Shown: positions 44,101 through 56,131 of the stretch, one piece after another
Position numbering within the stretch: the stretch's first letter is position 1
How the letters are laid out: every line of letters begins with the position of its first letter
Assembly (NCBI GenBank): GCA_949128115.1
Contig: OX421964.1
Coordinates: forward strand, 20,484,892 to 20,548,891
Direction: 5' to 3'
Length of the DNA stretch: 64,000 bases
DNA from: Anaspis maculata
Taxonomy: Eukaryota; Arthropoda; Insecta; Coleoptera; Scraptiidae
Notes under the pieces: model-generated
Database searches by the model: none
Seen by the model: only the letters and a program-made list of their open reading frames with translations
What the model was told of the DNA's origin: nothing
Position numbers and translations under genes: made by a program

Positions 44101-46122
44101 AGACTGAAAAACTGCGGCCCCAATGATAATAAAGGATACACCTACCTCGGCTGTACAAGCTCTCGTTTATTTTGTTTGAAAACTGAAAGTGCCAAGTAAA
44201 AAGCACGAGATTATAAACCTCGAGCGCGGCTTCGAGTTCTTTGTTTTACCATGTTCTTCGTATAGCTAATGGTGTTTTTTCAAGGTCACTTTTGGCCCAC
44301 AGCCTCGGGTGCTGCCAGCTAGACTCTCACTGCTGTGTGTGTTAGTATGTGATTCACCAAAACCTGATCAATGGAATTTCAAGTCTTGACTACAACAGTC
44401 TTCGGGAGCTTCTAAGCATCCCACAGATAAGCAGGCGTATATACGGAGCGTCATGGAAAGAATTGGCAGTTTCGAACTTTGCAACCGACGAAAAAAATGC
44501 CATCACACCACACACACACACAACTATAACAATGGTTAAAAGCCGTGTAAAGTCTTGTTTTTTTCTCAAATTGACGCCAATTCTAATTCCAACGCCATCG
44601 CATTGCCAAAAGCAATCAATATAGCCGTCCGTAGACAACAAAATAAAAACTTCATATTTAGATTTCGCAACATAACCAGCTCAACGTGACTGTTTTTGTA
44701 CTGGCGTAGATTTGGTTCACACATGAATACTTCTTTCTTTATTCGGTGCTCGGTTGTTGTATATACACGACTTGTTGCTAATTTGAATCGGCAAAGTTCA
44801 AGAGCGTTCAATAATAAATACCGGAATGTGTGTGTGTAACGAATTGGACGAAAAAAAAAACTTGAAAAATATCTGATGTGTATGCCGCGTATTTATTGCT
44901 GTTTGTTTCTGCGAGGTGGTTTTTCACTTTTATGATGGTTATGTTTTTTTCCTGAAGGTGAAAAGTGTGGCAGTGAAATTGAAAGTGGTTTAGCATTATT
45001 TTATTCTGCTGGGTTATACCAAGGCAGCGCGCGGAATCTAGCTTGACGTGAAATGTGGCCATAAAAATTGGCATTTTTGTAGGCAATAATGGACGACATG
45101 GAAACGAAATTGAATTAGGAATCAGATTTTAGATTTTTTTTTTGTTATCTCCCCAATTGGAACAGGAAATGAGTCAAGTAATTACCTGAATCAAATGGTT
45201 GAGTTCAGACAGAGCCGGAGCTTTTTATGTTTATACTGACTTGAACAACAATAATTTTCTTTTTCTCAATTCTCATTCTTACACACAATATTTGGAAACT
45301 AATATGTAGCACGGTATAGCACGGTGTAGCACAGTAATAATCAGAATGATTTTTGAATTACAGGGAAACTTGTGTATGGGAGTTCGACCGCAGGAAAATG
45401 GCAAGAGATAAACACAATTACTTAGACTTAACTTTAAAACTACGGAAACTACCATCATATTACCGATCAGCAGATTTTTTTCTATTCCAACTTTGAAGGG
45501 CAGAATATTTTTCAGATTATGTGGAAATCTATGTAACTTCCAGTAAGTATTCTTATAACTCCATTGAGAACAGCAATCACCAAATAAACCTGTGATAACA
45601 AATTGTTGAATGGTTAACGTATGTAACTCAAGTTTTCGAAAAAAAGAAACCGATCTCTGGTCGTTCTAGCATAGTGGAAAGAGGATATGCAGGTCACAAT
45701 TTGAAGTGGGACACCCGAAAGCTTGTTCAGTTTTTAACCGCTGTCAAGCTCTTGGAATTCATCCAATTTTGAAACAACTCACACCAACTTCAAGATAAAT
45801 CCTTCCACTTTCATCATCTGTGGTTGACTCGTGACAGCAATAATATGTTTAATACAGGGTGTAAAAGAATGCTTTCTAATTTTGTACTTTTTTTGCAAGT
45901 ACAGGAACAGGGTGTCCACCCTGTAATTTTGGACATTGCTGTTTTTGGTAGCCAATAATATGAAGAACTCATTGTTTCTTAGTTTGATGCTCTATGTTGT
46001 TTAGTTATGGATATATGTTTTTTCCTTATTTATTCACTTTATTACGTTGAATTATACGAACGAGTTTTTCTTTATTATTCAATTATGAACAATGAAAATG
46101 CACGGGGCAAAGTATTTCAATT
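41196..46122. other. Unassigned sequence, no recognisable gene
   Basis: The longest ORF is 178 codons on the minus strand (41242-41778), overlapped by a 129-codon plus-strand ORF; neither shows a domain. Facing boxes TACAGGGTGTAAAAG (45854) and CCACCCTGTAATTTTGG (45917) lie 60 bases apart, with ACAGGGTGTCCACCCTG as a tiny palindrome at 45908-45924. A CA-rich run lies at about 44505-44521. Otherwise nothing supported. Confidence 0.4.
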
Positions 46123-46330
46123 GGACCAGTCAAGTAAGGAAATCTAGAGGGAAAAAACTGTCGGAGTTTTTGAAATTTGACAGATATGTCCGCTAAGGTA
46201 TACTGATAAACATACTTAAAGTCCCTAATTCTACCTGTTGCGCTCGAGCCGCCATCTTGGAAAAATGGTCCTTCGATCCAGTTTTCTGGTTATATTGCGC
46301 TAACCATCAGGGACATTCAATTGGATTCCA
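46123..46330 (+). repeat. Truncated left end of the GGCCAGTCAA element family
   Basis: GGACCAGTCAAGTAAGGAAA followed by CTGTCGGAGTTTTTGAAATTTGACAGA, GGTATACTGAT and GCGCTCGAGCCGCCATCTTGGAAAAATGGTCCTTCGATC matches 47427-47610 in the same order. No matching right terminus was found. Confidence 0.7.
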
Positions 46331-47260
46331 TCAAAAATCAAGCCTATAGAATTGTCTACAGAAAATGTTTCATACCTATTTTTTTTCGTATTTGTTAATA
46401 TTAATGAAATTATCTTGACAAAAAACAATCAAAGAAATAAGCGATTTTTCGCTTATAGTTGGAGATATTGTCTTCAGATTCTGTGAAGATGTTGACCGTC
46501 CACATCAAAGCTAGACGTGATAGTTTCGATTGAAAAAAAAAATTAAGAAATTATTTTTATGTTTTTTTTTTAAATTAAATTCCCCCGGTCCGTGCCAGTT
46601 CTGAGCTGACCGTTGAATGGCGGCCAAAGAGATGATCAGGAATCCATTTCAAGCAAAATTTCGGTTCTCAAGTCTGGTATTTTCAACAGGACAGAATAAA
46701 AGTTCCCCATCAATATCAGTCGGTTTTGATATATTCATATAGTAAGACAAGATTTCAATAGTATATTGTGCCTTTACCAGCTTCAGATGGAATGCTCGAT
46801 ATAAATTAAACTAAAAGAGTAACAGTTGAGCCCAAAAAGTGTTGTCGATCGGTTCTGAAGGAATCATTTCGAGTCAAAAGGCATTAGCAAAGGATAACAG
46901 GAGGCCCGAAGGTGATCCAACTGTATGTGAGCCTCAAATTTATGTGTCTTAATCCAAATAGTACAAAAAATCAAATCTAAATGTTTTGTTTGAAATTCAC
47001 CCTGTATAACAAACAATAACGATAAAAAATTACAGAAATAGAGCATACTTGATGTCAAGAATACGGCCGTTACACTTCCAAGTCCACTATCGTTATATTT
47101 TTATGCTTATATACATTGTAATATTGGACAAACTAGTTTCTGATCATAACACCTGAAAAAACATTTGAATTTTATACATAATTATAAATAACAAAATGTC
47201 ACTTCTCAAGTAAGATCCTTCACTCATTTTAATATACCTACAACAGCTTCATAAAACTTA

Positions 47261-47312
47261 TTACAGCCCTGACGATGCCTAACAGCGAAACCGGTGGGCC
47301 AAAGAAGTCTTA
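47261..47312 (+). other. Hammerhead-like core motif near a retroelement-type tail
   Basis: CTGACGA (47269-47275), a weak GC/GC stem and GAAA (47287-47290) follow the hammerhead order, and the context ACCGGTGGGCC follows. The base that would precede cleavage is G, which hammerheads do not use, so it is at best a dead relative. A similar CTGAAGA...GAAA occurs at 788-814. Confidence 0.3.
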
Positions 47313-47426
47313 ATAATTATTTATGGTGTAACTGAAAGCAAAATAAAAAGTACCTTTGAAGGAAAGATCAAGAATCATCAATTTAATTGAAAATTATGAG
47401 TCTTCAAACTTGACTTTACAAAATTA

Positions 47427-49196
47427 GGCCAGTCAAATGGGGAAAAGTGGAGTGAAGAAACTGTCGGAGTTTTTGGAATTTGACAGAGATGTTCTCTACG
47501 GTATACTGATGAACATAATAAAAGTTCCAATCTCTTCATGTTGCGCTCGAGCCGCCATCTTGAAAAAATGGTCCTTCGATCAAGTTTTCTGCTTATATCA
47601 CGCCACGCTAACCATTAGCAATAAATAATTACTTTTTTTATAAAGTACCGTCATAATATCCTCTACAAGAGAAGTTATCCACCTAGGTTGTTTCTTTTAG
47701 ATGTGTTATAATTATTGAGATAAAGTAAAACAAGCGAATATGCCTCATGGGCATGAGGCTCAGTAGCGCACTTCCTTTTTGAAGGATTAGTGAACGCAAG
47801 ATGTTAATCAGGGTTCTACCGTTATTTGAGCAGAACTTTCAATCTGGCGGCCAAAATAGCTTCAGAATCATGAAATTGGGCTTAAAAATCAAAATGATCG
47901 TACTAATGATGGGTAAGTTCCAAGTTTCATAAAAATCGTTCCACTAATAAGAGATTTCAATATGGCGGCCATGATGGCGGCAGAATGTTGGGATTTGGCT
48001 GGAAAATAAGAATGATCATACGTCATACGAAACAAAGGTAAGTCCCAAGCTCCATGAAAATCGTTGAGTGATAAGAAGTTTCAATATGGCGGCCAAGATG
48101 GCGGCAGAGCATCATTTGTTCAAAATCGGATGTATTTTGATGAAGTTCACATCGCCTGTGAATTTCACTCAAATCGGACCACTTTCAGAGAAATTCAAAA
48201 TGACGGACCAAAGATGGCGGCCAAGTGACAAAAAGTATTGGTCAACTTTATATGGTGGTCACGTACGCATTCGATTGGCGTTAGCACCACATCAATATCT
48301 CTTTTCGTTGAGGCATAATTCTTCTAGTTCTATCACTTCGGAACATATTCAATAGTGAGAGAACAAGATGGCGGCGGGACATCAATTGTCAAAAATTGGA
48401 TAGATCTTGATGTGGTTCACATTGCCTGCAAATTTCATTTCAATCTGATCACTTTTAGAGAAATTCAAAATGGCGGATCAAAGATGGCGGCAGAATAACA
48501 AAAAATCAAAAATCAACTTGACATCCTGGACATATGTACTCTTGATCAGCGTTCACACCACATCGATATCTTCCTTCCTTGAGGAGTTATCTTGGGTACG
48601 GACGGACGGACAAAGTGAAGCTAAAAGCGCCTTTTCCCCATTTTTTGGGAAAGTGCGCTAAAAAGACTTGGGTAAGTACGTTGACAACTTTCCGCCTAAT
48701 GGCTGGATATATTGTCTTGAAATTTTGTACAGATGTTGGCTTATATCTTGACAAAATGTAGGTAACAGTCCAAATTAGAAAGAAGTTGAAAAAAGTTGAC
48801 TTTCCAAAAATTTTATGGAATTTCAAAAACTTAGGTTTTTAATGGTCTCTCAAAGGAGTCAGAGGTGGTTCAGTTGAATACTTGGCGTGGCCTCCATTCT
48901 GAATCAAAGGAGCACAGTCTTGTATGCTCGCTTGTATGTCATTGTACTGATTTTTGTCGATTTTGCACCCATTTCACGGCCCCACGGTCTATTTCGCTGT
49001 CCTCCGGGATATACTTGAAAAAAAATTTGGTATCGGAGGACTTTTTTCCAATATGGCGCTTCTAGCGCAACATGTGGAGCTGGGGACTTTTAGTATGCTT
49101 ATCAGTACACCTCATCGAGCATTTCTCTCAAATTTCCAAAAATTCTCTCACAGTTTTTTCGTTCAAACGGAAAAATTTGTTCTAATTTGACTGGCC
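47427..49196. mobile_element. TA-flanked element with GGCCAGTCAAAT termini
   Basis: GGCCAGTCAAAT at 47427 and ATTTGACTGGCC ending at 49196 are exact inverse, with TA outside each. The 1.77-kb interior has no transposase. It holds a nested tandem region (47760-48661). The terminal decamer is identical to that of the nuclease-carrying element at 10427-13304, implying mobilisation by the same enzyme family. Confidence 0.72.
47760..48661 (+). repeat. Tandem region with ATGGCGGC boxes and terminal TAGCGCACTT motifs
   Basis: TAGCGCACTTCC at 47762 faces GGAAAGTGCGCTA at 48646-48659. Between them a unit of about 120 bases recurs with the box ATGGCGGC near 47964, 48088 and degenerate at 47846 and 48203; later boxes are at 48368, 48471 and 48486. 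The right side has a short GACG run (48600). The same left/right motif pair bounds sequence at 15862-18846. Confidence 0.6.
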
Positions 49197-49204
49197 TAAA
49201 TAGA

Positions 49205-49446
49205 GTGTTGGACCTGGTCTGGACCGCAATACTTTTTGGCAGCGTCTAAGCATGCCTCTCTTTACAGGTTACTGATAAATGCCACAGGGATCAGGGATTT
49301 CTGTCCATTCCGCGACGAGAGCATCAATAAGTTCTTGTCTTGTAGTGAGTTGTACTGGTAGTGCTTACAATCTTCTTTGGAGAGCATCCCATATGTGCTC
49401 AATTGAATTGATGTCGGGCGATAAGTGTAGCCATATCATTATGTTG
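49205..49446 (-). pseudogene. Tc1-type transposase C-terminal remnant
   Basis: On the minus strand the frame reads S-P-D-I-N-S-I-E-H-I-W-D-A-L-Q-R-R-L, a stop, then T-R-Q-E-L-I-D-A-L-V-A-E-W-T-E-I-P, and a basic end with R-R-C. The S-P-D-x-N-x-I-E-H-x-W-D block is the final DDE catalytic motif of Tc1 transposases. It lacks the rest of the enzyme and has at least two stops. It starts eight bases beyond the end of the 47427-49196 element. Confidence 0.72.
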
Positions 49447-49839
49447 ATTTCACTATTCATGAAAAATTCATTCTCGATATTGCCATGTTACATTTATTAT
49501 TATTGTTATTATTGTTAATTTTCAAGGCCACTTTTGCAAAACCCAGAGCAAGACTGTTCCTAGCAACATCAACAATTGTCAAGTTAATCGACTCAACTTA
49601 GGTAAATATTTAAAGCTAGCTGTGCGTGCGAAAAATCAAAGTTTGTGAGAGTGCTGCAGTCAGGAGCAACAAAGCGCAGATAATTGACTATACAGGATGT
49701 TCGCCGAAAAGCAGATGCGGAGAGGCGTCAAAATAATCTTTGCCCCAACGCTAAATAATCGTCGTCTACACTATACCTGGTCAAGCCCAGGTAATTAGGT
49801 AGCCCAGGTAACAATTCATATTTACAAAATCCCTATCTG

Positions 49840-50400
49840 AACGGTGGCGAGGTGGGTTAATCCTCGAGGTGGGTTAAAACTCTCCATCAAAGGATCGCGA
49901 CTCAGCATCCTGGAGGGGAATCGAAACACACCATCAACGGATCTCAACTCTACGACTTGGAGATGGATCGAAACTCAGCACCGGAGGGGCCTCAGCACAA
50001 CAACCTGACGAAGGATTGGAACCCATCATCGGAGTGTTTTGACTCGACTCCCGGAGGCGGATCGAGACACAACATTTGAAGGCTTTGACACTACATCCTA
50101 GGGGTGGGTTGCAACTCAAGGAGTAGCAACTTATCAGTCTCTAGGGGATCAAAACTCTTCCTGGAAGGATCTCAACTCAACTTCCCCAAGGAGATCGAAA
50201 CGCATCTCCGAAGGATTCCAACCCAACATTCTTCTGGTAGGCTAAGGCGCTTCAGCTGGGGTTTCGACTCGGCATCTTCCAAGTGGGTCGAGAGTCTTCA
50301 TCAAAGGGCTTCGACTCTACGGCCTCTAGGTGGGTCGCGACGCAACATCAACGAGTTCTAGCTCAGCCTCCTCGAAGTGGATCAAAACTCTTCGCTAGCA
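49840..50400 (+). repeat. Degenerate minisatellite, unit about 22 bp
   Basis: Variants of GGATCGAAACTCAACATC and CCTGGAGG/CCCGAAGG recur every 20-24 bases for about 550 bases. Both the 85- and 99-codon ORFs across it are repeat-driven. Confidence 0.75.
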
Positions 50401-52599
50401 GACCCGTAGAAGCAATCGGCAACGGACGTGACACGTCGGGAGCGGACGGCAGCCCAGGTGGATTGGTCCAGGTACAACCGTCAATCTCCATCGATACTCT
50501 TCCATTCCCAGCAATTCGGAATATTTTTTCGTATCCAAAACGATCTCAAACGGCGTATAATCGTAAATTCCACAGTAGGTAACTTGATATAGCGCACCGG
50601 AGTGCGGTGCTGGGGCAGCGGGTGCGTCGAACGTCGATACAGCAAGAACCGGCCGGTGAACTAACTAGCTGCATATGCGGATGTGCTTTACTTCGATCGC
50701 ACATTGATTTCACCATATTATCGGACGTCGTGCAGGAACGGTTGTTGAATATCGAGGTGTAGCAGGTGAATCATATTGTAGAACTTCGCGAGGTTTACAC
50801 GTGTAAATAAAATAACTAGCGACATCTTTTAATGATACCTTGACTCTGAATATTCGCACATATAACTCGATTTCACGGCTTCGATTCATTTTCCTCCGGA
50901 TTATTTTCGGCCCGCCAAATGCGGGTGGCTGAGGTGGCTACAATATCTAACATATCGCTATCACGAGCCAGCAAGCACTTGCAGATGGTGAAAGTAGAAA
51001 GATTTATCTTGGAGTTAGTGCAAGTTATTTCAAAATCCAATAATTTTCAAGAGAATAACAGCGATTGAGAGTCAAACTGTGTTCTGGGTTTTTCACTTCA
51101 AATTGTGACCAGTACACTCGTAGATCAAGCCAAAATATATCTTCATTGAGAAAGTGACTCATCGATGGAATCGGCCAATTTGGGAAGACATCATTTCTTT
51201 CAAAAACTATGTCTAAATATAAATATATACTTATATATTATTTATATTACCCATGTCCGAAAAAGCTTCGTTTCAGAGATACAGGGTGTGCAACTCTCCC
51301 ATATCTGAGCTCGTGTGCCTGTTGGTGAGTTGTCCGTCGGTGTAATTCCCTGTCATCGAGTTGTGTGTCGGTTCCAAACTCGCTCAACTTCACACAAAGA
51401 AATCTCCGCGCGCAGTTGTTAAAAAGATTCCCACATGGGGCATCACTTGCGGGCCCAAAAAAAAAACTCCGTGAGCTTCGAGAGAAGCCAATTATTGCGA
51501 CATTTCAAAGGGGCCTTTCCGAGCATTGTTCCACGCTGATAGCACAATATCATCTTCGCATTCATAAAGGGGTGAGCCTTTTATCCCGGTAAAGTACCAT
51601 CAGACACCTCTGTCCTATAGATAATCTTTAATTATGATTTCTACCAGTGCGCTGGCTTTTTTTTTAATTAACCAAAAGGGAAAAGAGATGGATGTGTTTC
51701 AGTAGTGCACCACTATACCACTATGTATGGGCATAATGTGAGATCTAGGAGGAGAGGGTTGCAGCTGCCGGTGTTTACAGACATCCGAACGTCGATCATA
51801 CCCTTTGCAGTTTCCCACGTTCTCTCAACCCTTGTGTATAAGTGTGTGATTTGAGACTATCTTCCTCTCTGACGCGCCCTACTTTACCGGAATCGTTCCG
51901 CAACTATCTGCACTTCCTCGTTTTTACACCTCTTTCACGGTAGTGTTTTTTTTTACTGGTCGTTTCCTTCGAAGGGGTAACAGTTTTTTTTGGATTCTTC
52001 AACCGAAACCATGAGAATATTACTGATTTATTGGAAAAATCTTGTATGACTGAAAACTTAAATTGCGGCTTGTGGAGGGGCGGTACCGAAAGTGGATATG
52101 GAAAAGCACGATGCATCTATCCTGGGTTTAGTCGAGTATAAAGCGTGGAGCAAAGTTCCTATTAGAACCGTTGTATAGAGAATCAGTCAAGAGTGAGCGA
52201 ATCTCATAGATATGGACCTATGCCACCTGGTGTGGATCACTGTCTGTCCTACAATGCGGCTTTAATTTCATACGTGGTTCCACAGGGGTTGAAGATCACT
52301 GATTGGTAATTAAATCACACGACACCAGTTTCCAGTGCTTGAGCTTTTTCTTCGATTTCAAAGTCCTATTCTTAGTTTTTTTTTAATTTAAACTTATTGT
52401 GCTGCACTGAGCTTGCGAACACAATAAGCTCTTGTTTTGCCCGGAAGCGCTTACTCAGCCTGTGGCTATAGTACTCCCACTACAGTTTTGTCATTTCAGT
52501 TCCAAAATTGCACCCTAAAAATTAGTTTATTTATTTCTTCATTTTACTTCCCCGACCTACTACCAATCGAGGAGGGAGAGTATTGTGACGGGCTAAAAA
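50401..52599. other. Unassigned sequence
   Basis: The part at 50580-50940 is GC-richer, with AATAAAATAACTAG near 50808 and GCCCGCCAAATGCGGG near 50911; it could be a terminal part of a retroelement following the minisatellite, but no TG...CA pair with target duplication was found. A 75-codon ORF at 51365-51592 has K-P-I-I-A-T-F-Q-R-G-L-S-E and is unassigned. Confidence 0.35.
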
Positions 52600-53240
52600 A
52601 TATTTTCGAGATTTCGACGGATATATCAATATATCGTCTTGAAATTTGGTCCACAGACATGGTTTCACTGTCGGATGGGCCCATTAGTTTTTGGCTGTCA
52701 TCTGTCAAATAGAAGTGTCACTATCAAAAAATGACAGGAGCTATATATTACGGAACTTGACTTGCGATATGCCGTTTGGAAGTCCATGAAAAACTATATT
52801 CAGAACAGTTAAAAGTACTGCCCTATCTTTCACCTGTCAAATAATAAAATATGTCAAAGTTCAAAACTTTATACCATTCAGTGGGGACTGGTCCCAAATT
52901 TGGCAGGAAGCAACACAACAAAATAGTAGAATCAAGTCTACAGTTGCAATTTTCCACCATTTTTTGGTCGAGCGTTATAAATTCTCAAAATTTCTCCTAG
53001 CTGTTGCCACCCGAGAGAGCCTCACGCCCGTATTTTGACCAGAACGACTCGCTTTTGATGCAGGACTCCACTTGAAAATTCATTCCTGCTCCAAGACCGA
53101 TCTATACGAAAATTTCCAACTGATATCGGAAGTAGATTGAATTGAACGTCGTGTAGACCCATTTTCAAAATCGGCACGGTTCCGGTTTCCCGACGGTAAT
53201 TTTTTTATAATGAAATTGGCACATTCCGTGAATTTGAACA
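52600..53240 (+). repeat. Single-arm copy of the 13.6-kb foldback family
   Basis: Same order as the left arm at 13740-14345: TTGAAATTTGGTC.A.AGAC, ATTAGTTTTTGGCTGTCATCTGTCAA, GTTAAAAGTAC, TTTTCCACCATTT, GTTGCCACCCGAGAG, and GATATC.GAAGTAGATTG. More diverged than the two arms are from each other. No opposing arm follows. Confidence 0.75.
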
Positions 53241-55369
53241 AACTGTAATGCAAACTTTGACATGCGATGGGCCCCACGAAATAGTAATTTCGGCCAATGA
53301 GCAATGCCTAGCTTACAACAAGAACTAAAATTATGGCTAAATTGAGCTGACTGAATCCTCCGTAACTTAGCAAATAGAACATGCAAAAAATCACGATGCT
53401 GCAGTCTGAATTATCAACTAATACCTAATCAAAATCTGCAACTGTGCATGAGCCCACAAAGGTTTTGAAATTGAAAAAAAAAACAGCCTACAAAGTAAGA
53501 GAAGCAGGGAGAAAAGAACGGGTTTTAGCTCCCTGTGCCATATTATTCAAGTGTCCGTCGAAGTGGAAATAATTGTCAATTTTTCTATAAGAAAAACGAT
53601 TTTGCATCGAGGGTGGTCTGCACGTGTTATCTACAGACAAAGTGCTGTCAAAGTGAAACGATAGATATGTAACTAAAACAAATGTACTTTCAGCTTTGTA
53701 TAGAAAACTGCTCAAGTATTTATCTTTCACAAAAGCTCGACGGCATTGTTACGAAGCTCAGGCACAACGGCTCATGGAACCGGAAGAAAACATGCATAGC
53801 GTACAAGTAGCCATGTTCTGTCCAAGTCTTTTTGTTCGGACCGAGTGACAGTTTCGTCAAATCGCAGATTAAAGGCATTATCTGTCTTTAATTGGCATGG
53901 AGTCTGGCGACTTGGTTCTATCGAGGTTCCATCAGTTATTCCTTGAAAAAGAATGATAAGAATTTTGCCTTCGCATTTTCCCTGATGAAAATCTCATAAT
54001 CGTGCTTTATGCCAAATTCTTAAATTTGCTCTATTTTACGTGAACAGGTAAAAAGGAAATTGAAACGTTAAATCTAATAAAGCTGGAGCCGACCTGAAAA
54101 GTGATGAAAAAAAATTGAAATCATCAAAAAATAAATAAACAATATATAATTATTGGAAAGACCGCGTGACTGGGCAATGAAGGAGAGAAAGGCATTGTTC
54201 CCAGGAGAGGACGATCCGCGCGCACCACCTGTTTTAGCTCATTACCCAGCTTCCGGTGATAAATCAGAGCTCCTTCGTATGGTTATACCTTCTGATCTTA
54301 TATGCCTACCTATATAGGGTGCAAGTAACCCCGTTACACCTTGATTTAGTACCGAACGTGATTGCTTCTCAAATATGCACAGGGACGCCTTTTTCAAAAA
54401 GAAAAAAAAAATATAATTTAGCCTTAAAAACTTCAGAGCTTAATTAACGCAAGCTGTACTTGGAGCTATATTTAGTCTACGGAGCTTCACAGGTTCGGTA
54501 ACACTTCCAATGGACCTGCAAAAAGAAAGCTTTTTGTGTCTATACGTACCTGGTGCGGGGTGACTCTTTTTAAAAAACAAAACTCGCGATTCAACAGGTA
54601 GGAATTCACACCTCCAATTCAAAGATATGGACTCGGCGTGTGACCCACCCTAACCCACTCTATAGGAAGTTATTTTCAAAAAGATCCGGAACATCATCAG
54701 GTAGCCATATCCTACCGTTTTGTAATCTGACTATTAGGTATATGGGTATTGGGTTTGGGTACCTAATAATCTATTCTAATGTGGTGCCAACACTTTTTGT
54801 TTAAAATTTAAACGCCACCCAAACACCGCTGCGAGGTGGTTTTTACCTAAGTTGTTCGGGAGCTTTTGATGGGGGCTGCTGACCTCAATTTTGTTTTCTT
54901 TAGATTTGATCCCTTCGTGGTCAGTGGCGTAAGCAAGGAAGCTGAATAAAAGTCGTTGGTTGAAATGGGACGTACTTATATGGGCACCTCACCGACATGG
55001 TCATTGAGCGACTCCTCCGACAGAACCGGCGACAGAACTTTTTGCACCGACGCGTCGCGTCGATCAATCGCCATACTCACCGACAGGTTAACTCATGGCA
55101 GACACTTTCGGATTAGAATTGAAGCTCGAATCACAGAAAATCTTTACTTCTCATCGAATTCTTCGAAAAACGAGAAGTAAGGTAGGTAATCGCCAAAAAA
55201 ATTATTCGTTTTTTGGACTTCCCGTGTGCTAAAACGTCAAGATCTGTCAAAAAATCGTCGTCATGTCTGCCGCGGGACTCCTCATCGTAGCATCCTTCCT
55301 GCAACGTCTTCGAAAATGATATAGTCACTTACCTAATCCTTTTGCCTATTTTACTCTCACGGGTGTAAG
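53241..55369. other. Unassigned sequence
   Basis: No recognisable domain in any ORF (all 80 codons or fewer). Nothing else supported. Confidence 0.4.
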
Positions 55370-56131
55370 GACTGTAAGGCGGTTTGTGGAGTCGAGTACT
55401 CCGTGAGGTCCTTTCTCCATATTCTCTTCATCCTGTCCAATCCTGTACCGACCGAGTCGCCCCCTCCATCGTCTCTCTCCTCCTCTCCACAGCTTTCTGC
55501 ACTTAATGACACCACGTTCTTCTTGGTCTTCCCCTGCTTCTTTTCCTTATTGTTTTAGCTTCAAACACTCTCCTGGTTATTCTGTTTCATCCATTCTCTT
55601 GAGATGACTAAACCATCTTCGTTGTCCTTCCTCTATTGTTCGATCCACATGTTTCGTGTTGAACTCATTCCTGTCACTTCAATCTTTCTTTTTTGTTTCT
55701 CCGTCAAAGTCCAAAACTCAGACCCGTATGTCAAGATTGGGGTCATGACTTTCTTAAATATTTCTGTTTTGGTGTCTTTGGGGATTTCTTTGTTTCCTAG
55801 GAATGTTGTCTCTATGGAGTTGAATAGTTTTCCCGCTGCTGTGGTTCTCTCAATGATTTCTTCGTTCAGCTTTCCGTCCTGTGACACGATTGAGCCTAAG
55901 TATTTAAATTTTTTGCGTTTCAGTTTTGCGTCGTTTAGCTCAATTGTGTGTTGTTTTGCTTCTTTGTCAACGGTCATGGTTTGCGTCTTACTCTGGTTGA
56001 TGTTCATGTTGTACTTGTTAAGTTCGCCTTTGTAAATCTGCATATTTCTGTTCAGTGCTCCTTCGTTTTTTGCGATTATAACTATATCGTCGACGTAGCA
56101 TATTTCGGGAATCTTGATCCTTCGGATCTTT
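55370..56131 (-). pseudogene. RTE/CR1-like LINE reverse transcriptase, C-terminal part
   Basis: On the minus strand, I-K-I-P-E-I-C-Y-V-D-D-I-V-I-I (catalytic YVDD near 56103-56092) is followed by K-Y-N-M-N-I-N-Q-S-K-T, then K-F-K-Y-L-G-S-I-V-S-Q-D-G, then V-M-T-P-I-L-T-Y-G-S-E-F-W-T-L. With two frame changes it continues E-E-G-Q-R-R-W-F-S-H-L-K-R-M, then R-S-R-G-R-P-R-R-T-W and a terminal L-Q-S-L-H-P. This is the thumb and C-terminal region of RTE/CR1-like ORF2. Fingers and earlier palm motifs are absent; the upstream neighbour is the endonuclease part in opposite orientation. Confidence 0.8.

Noticed and set aside
49840..50582. Minisatellite considered as a CRISPR array
   Set aside because: Repeats are degenerate, have no constant-repeat/unique-spacer alternation, and the genome is eukaryotic.
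50580..50940. Possible LTR after the minisatellite
   Set aside because: No TG...CA ends with a target duplication could be located, nor a second copy.
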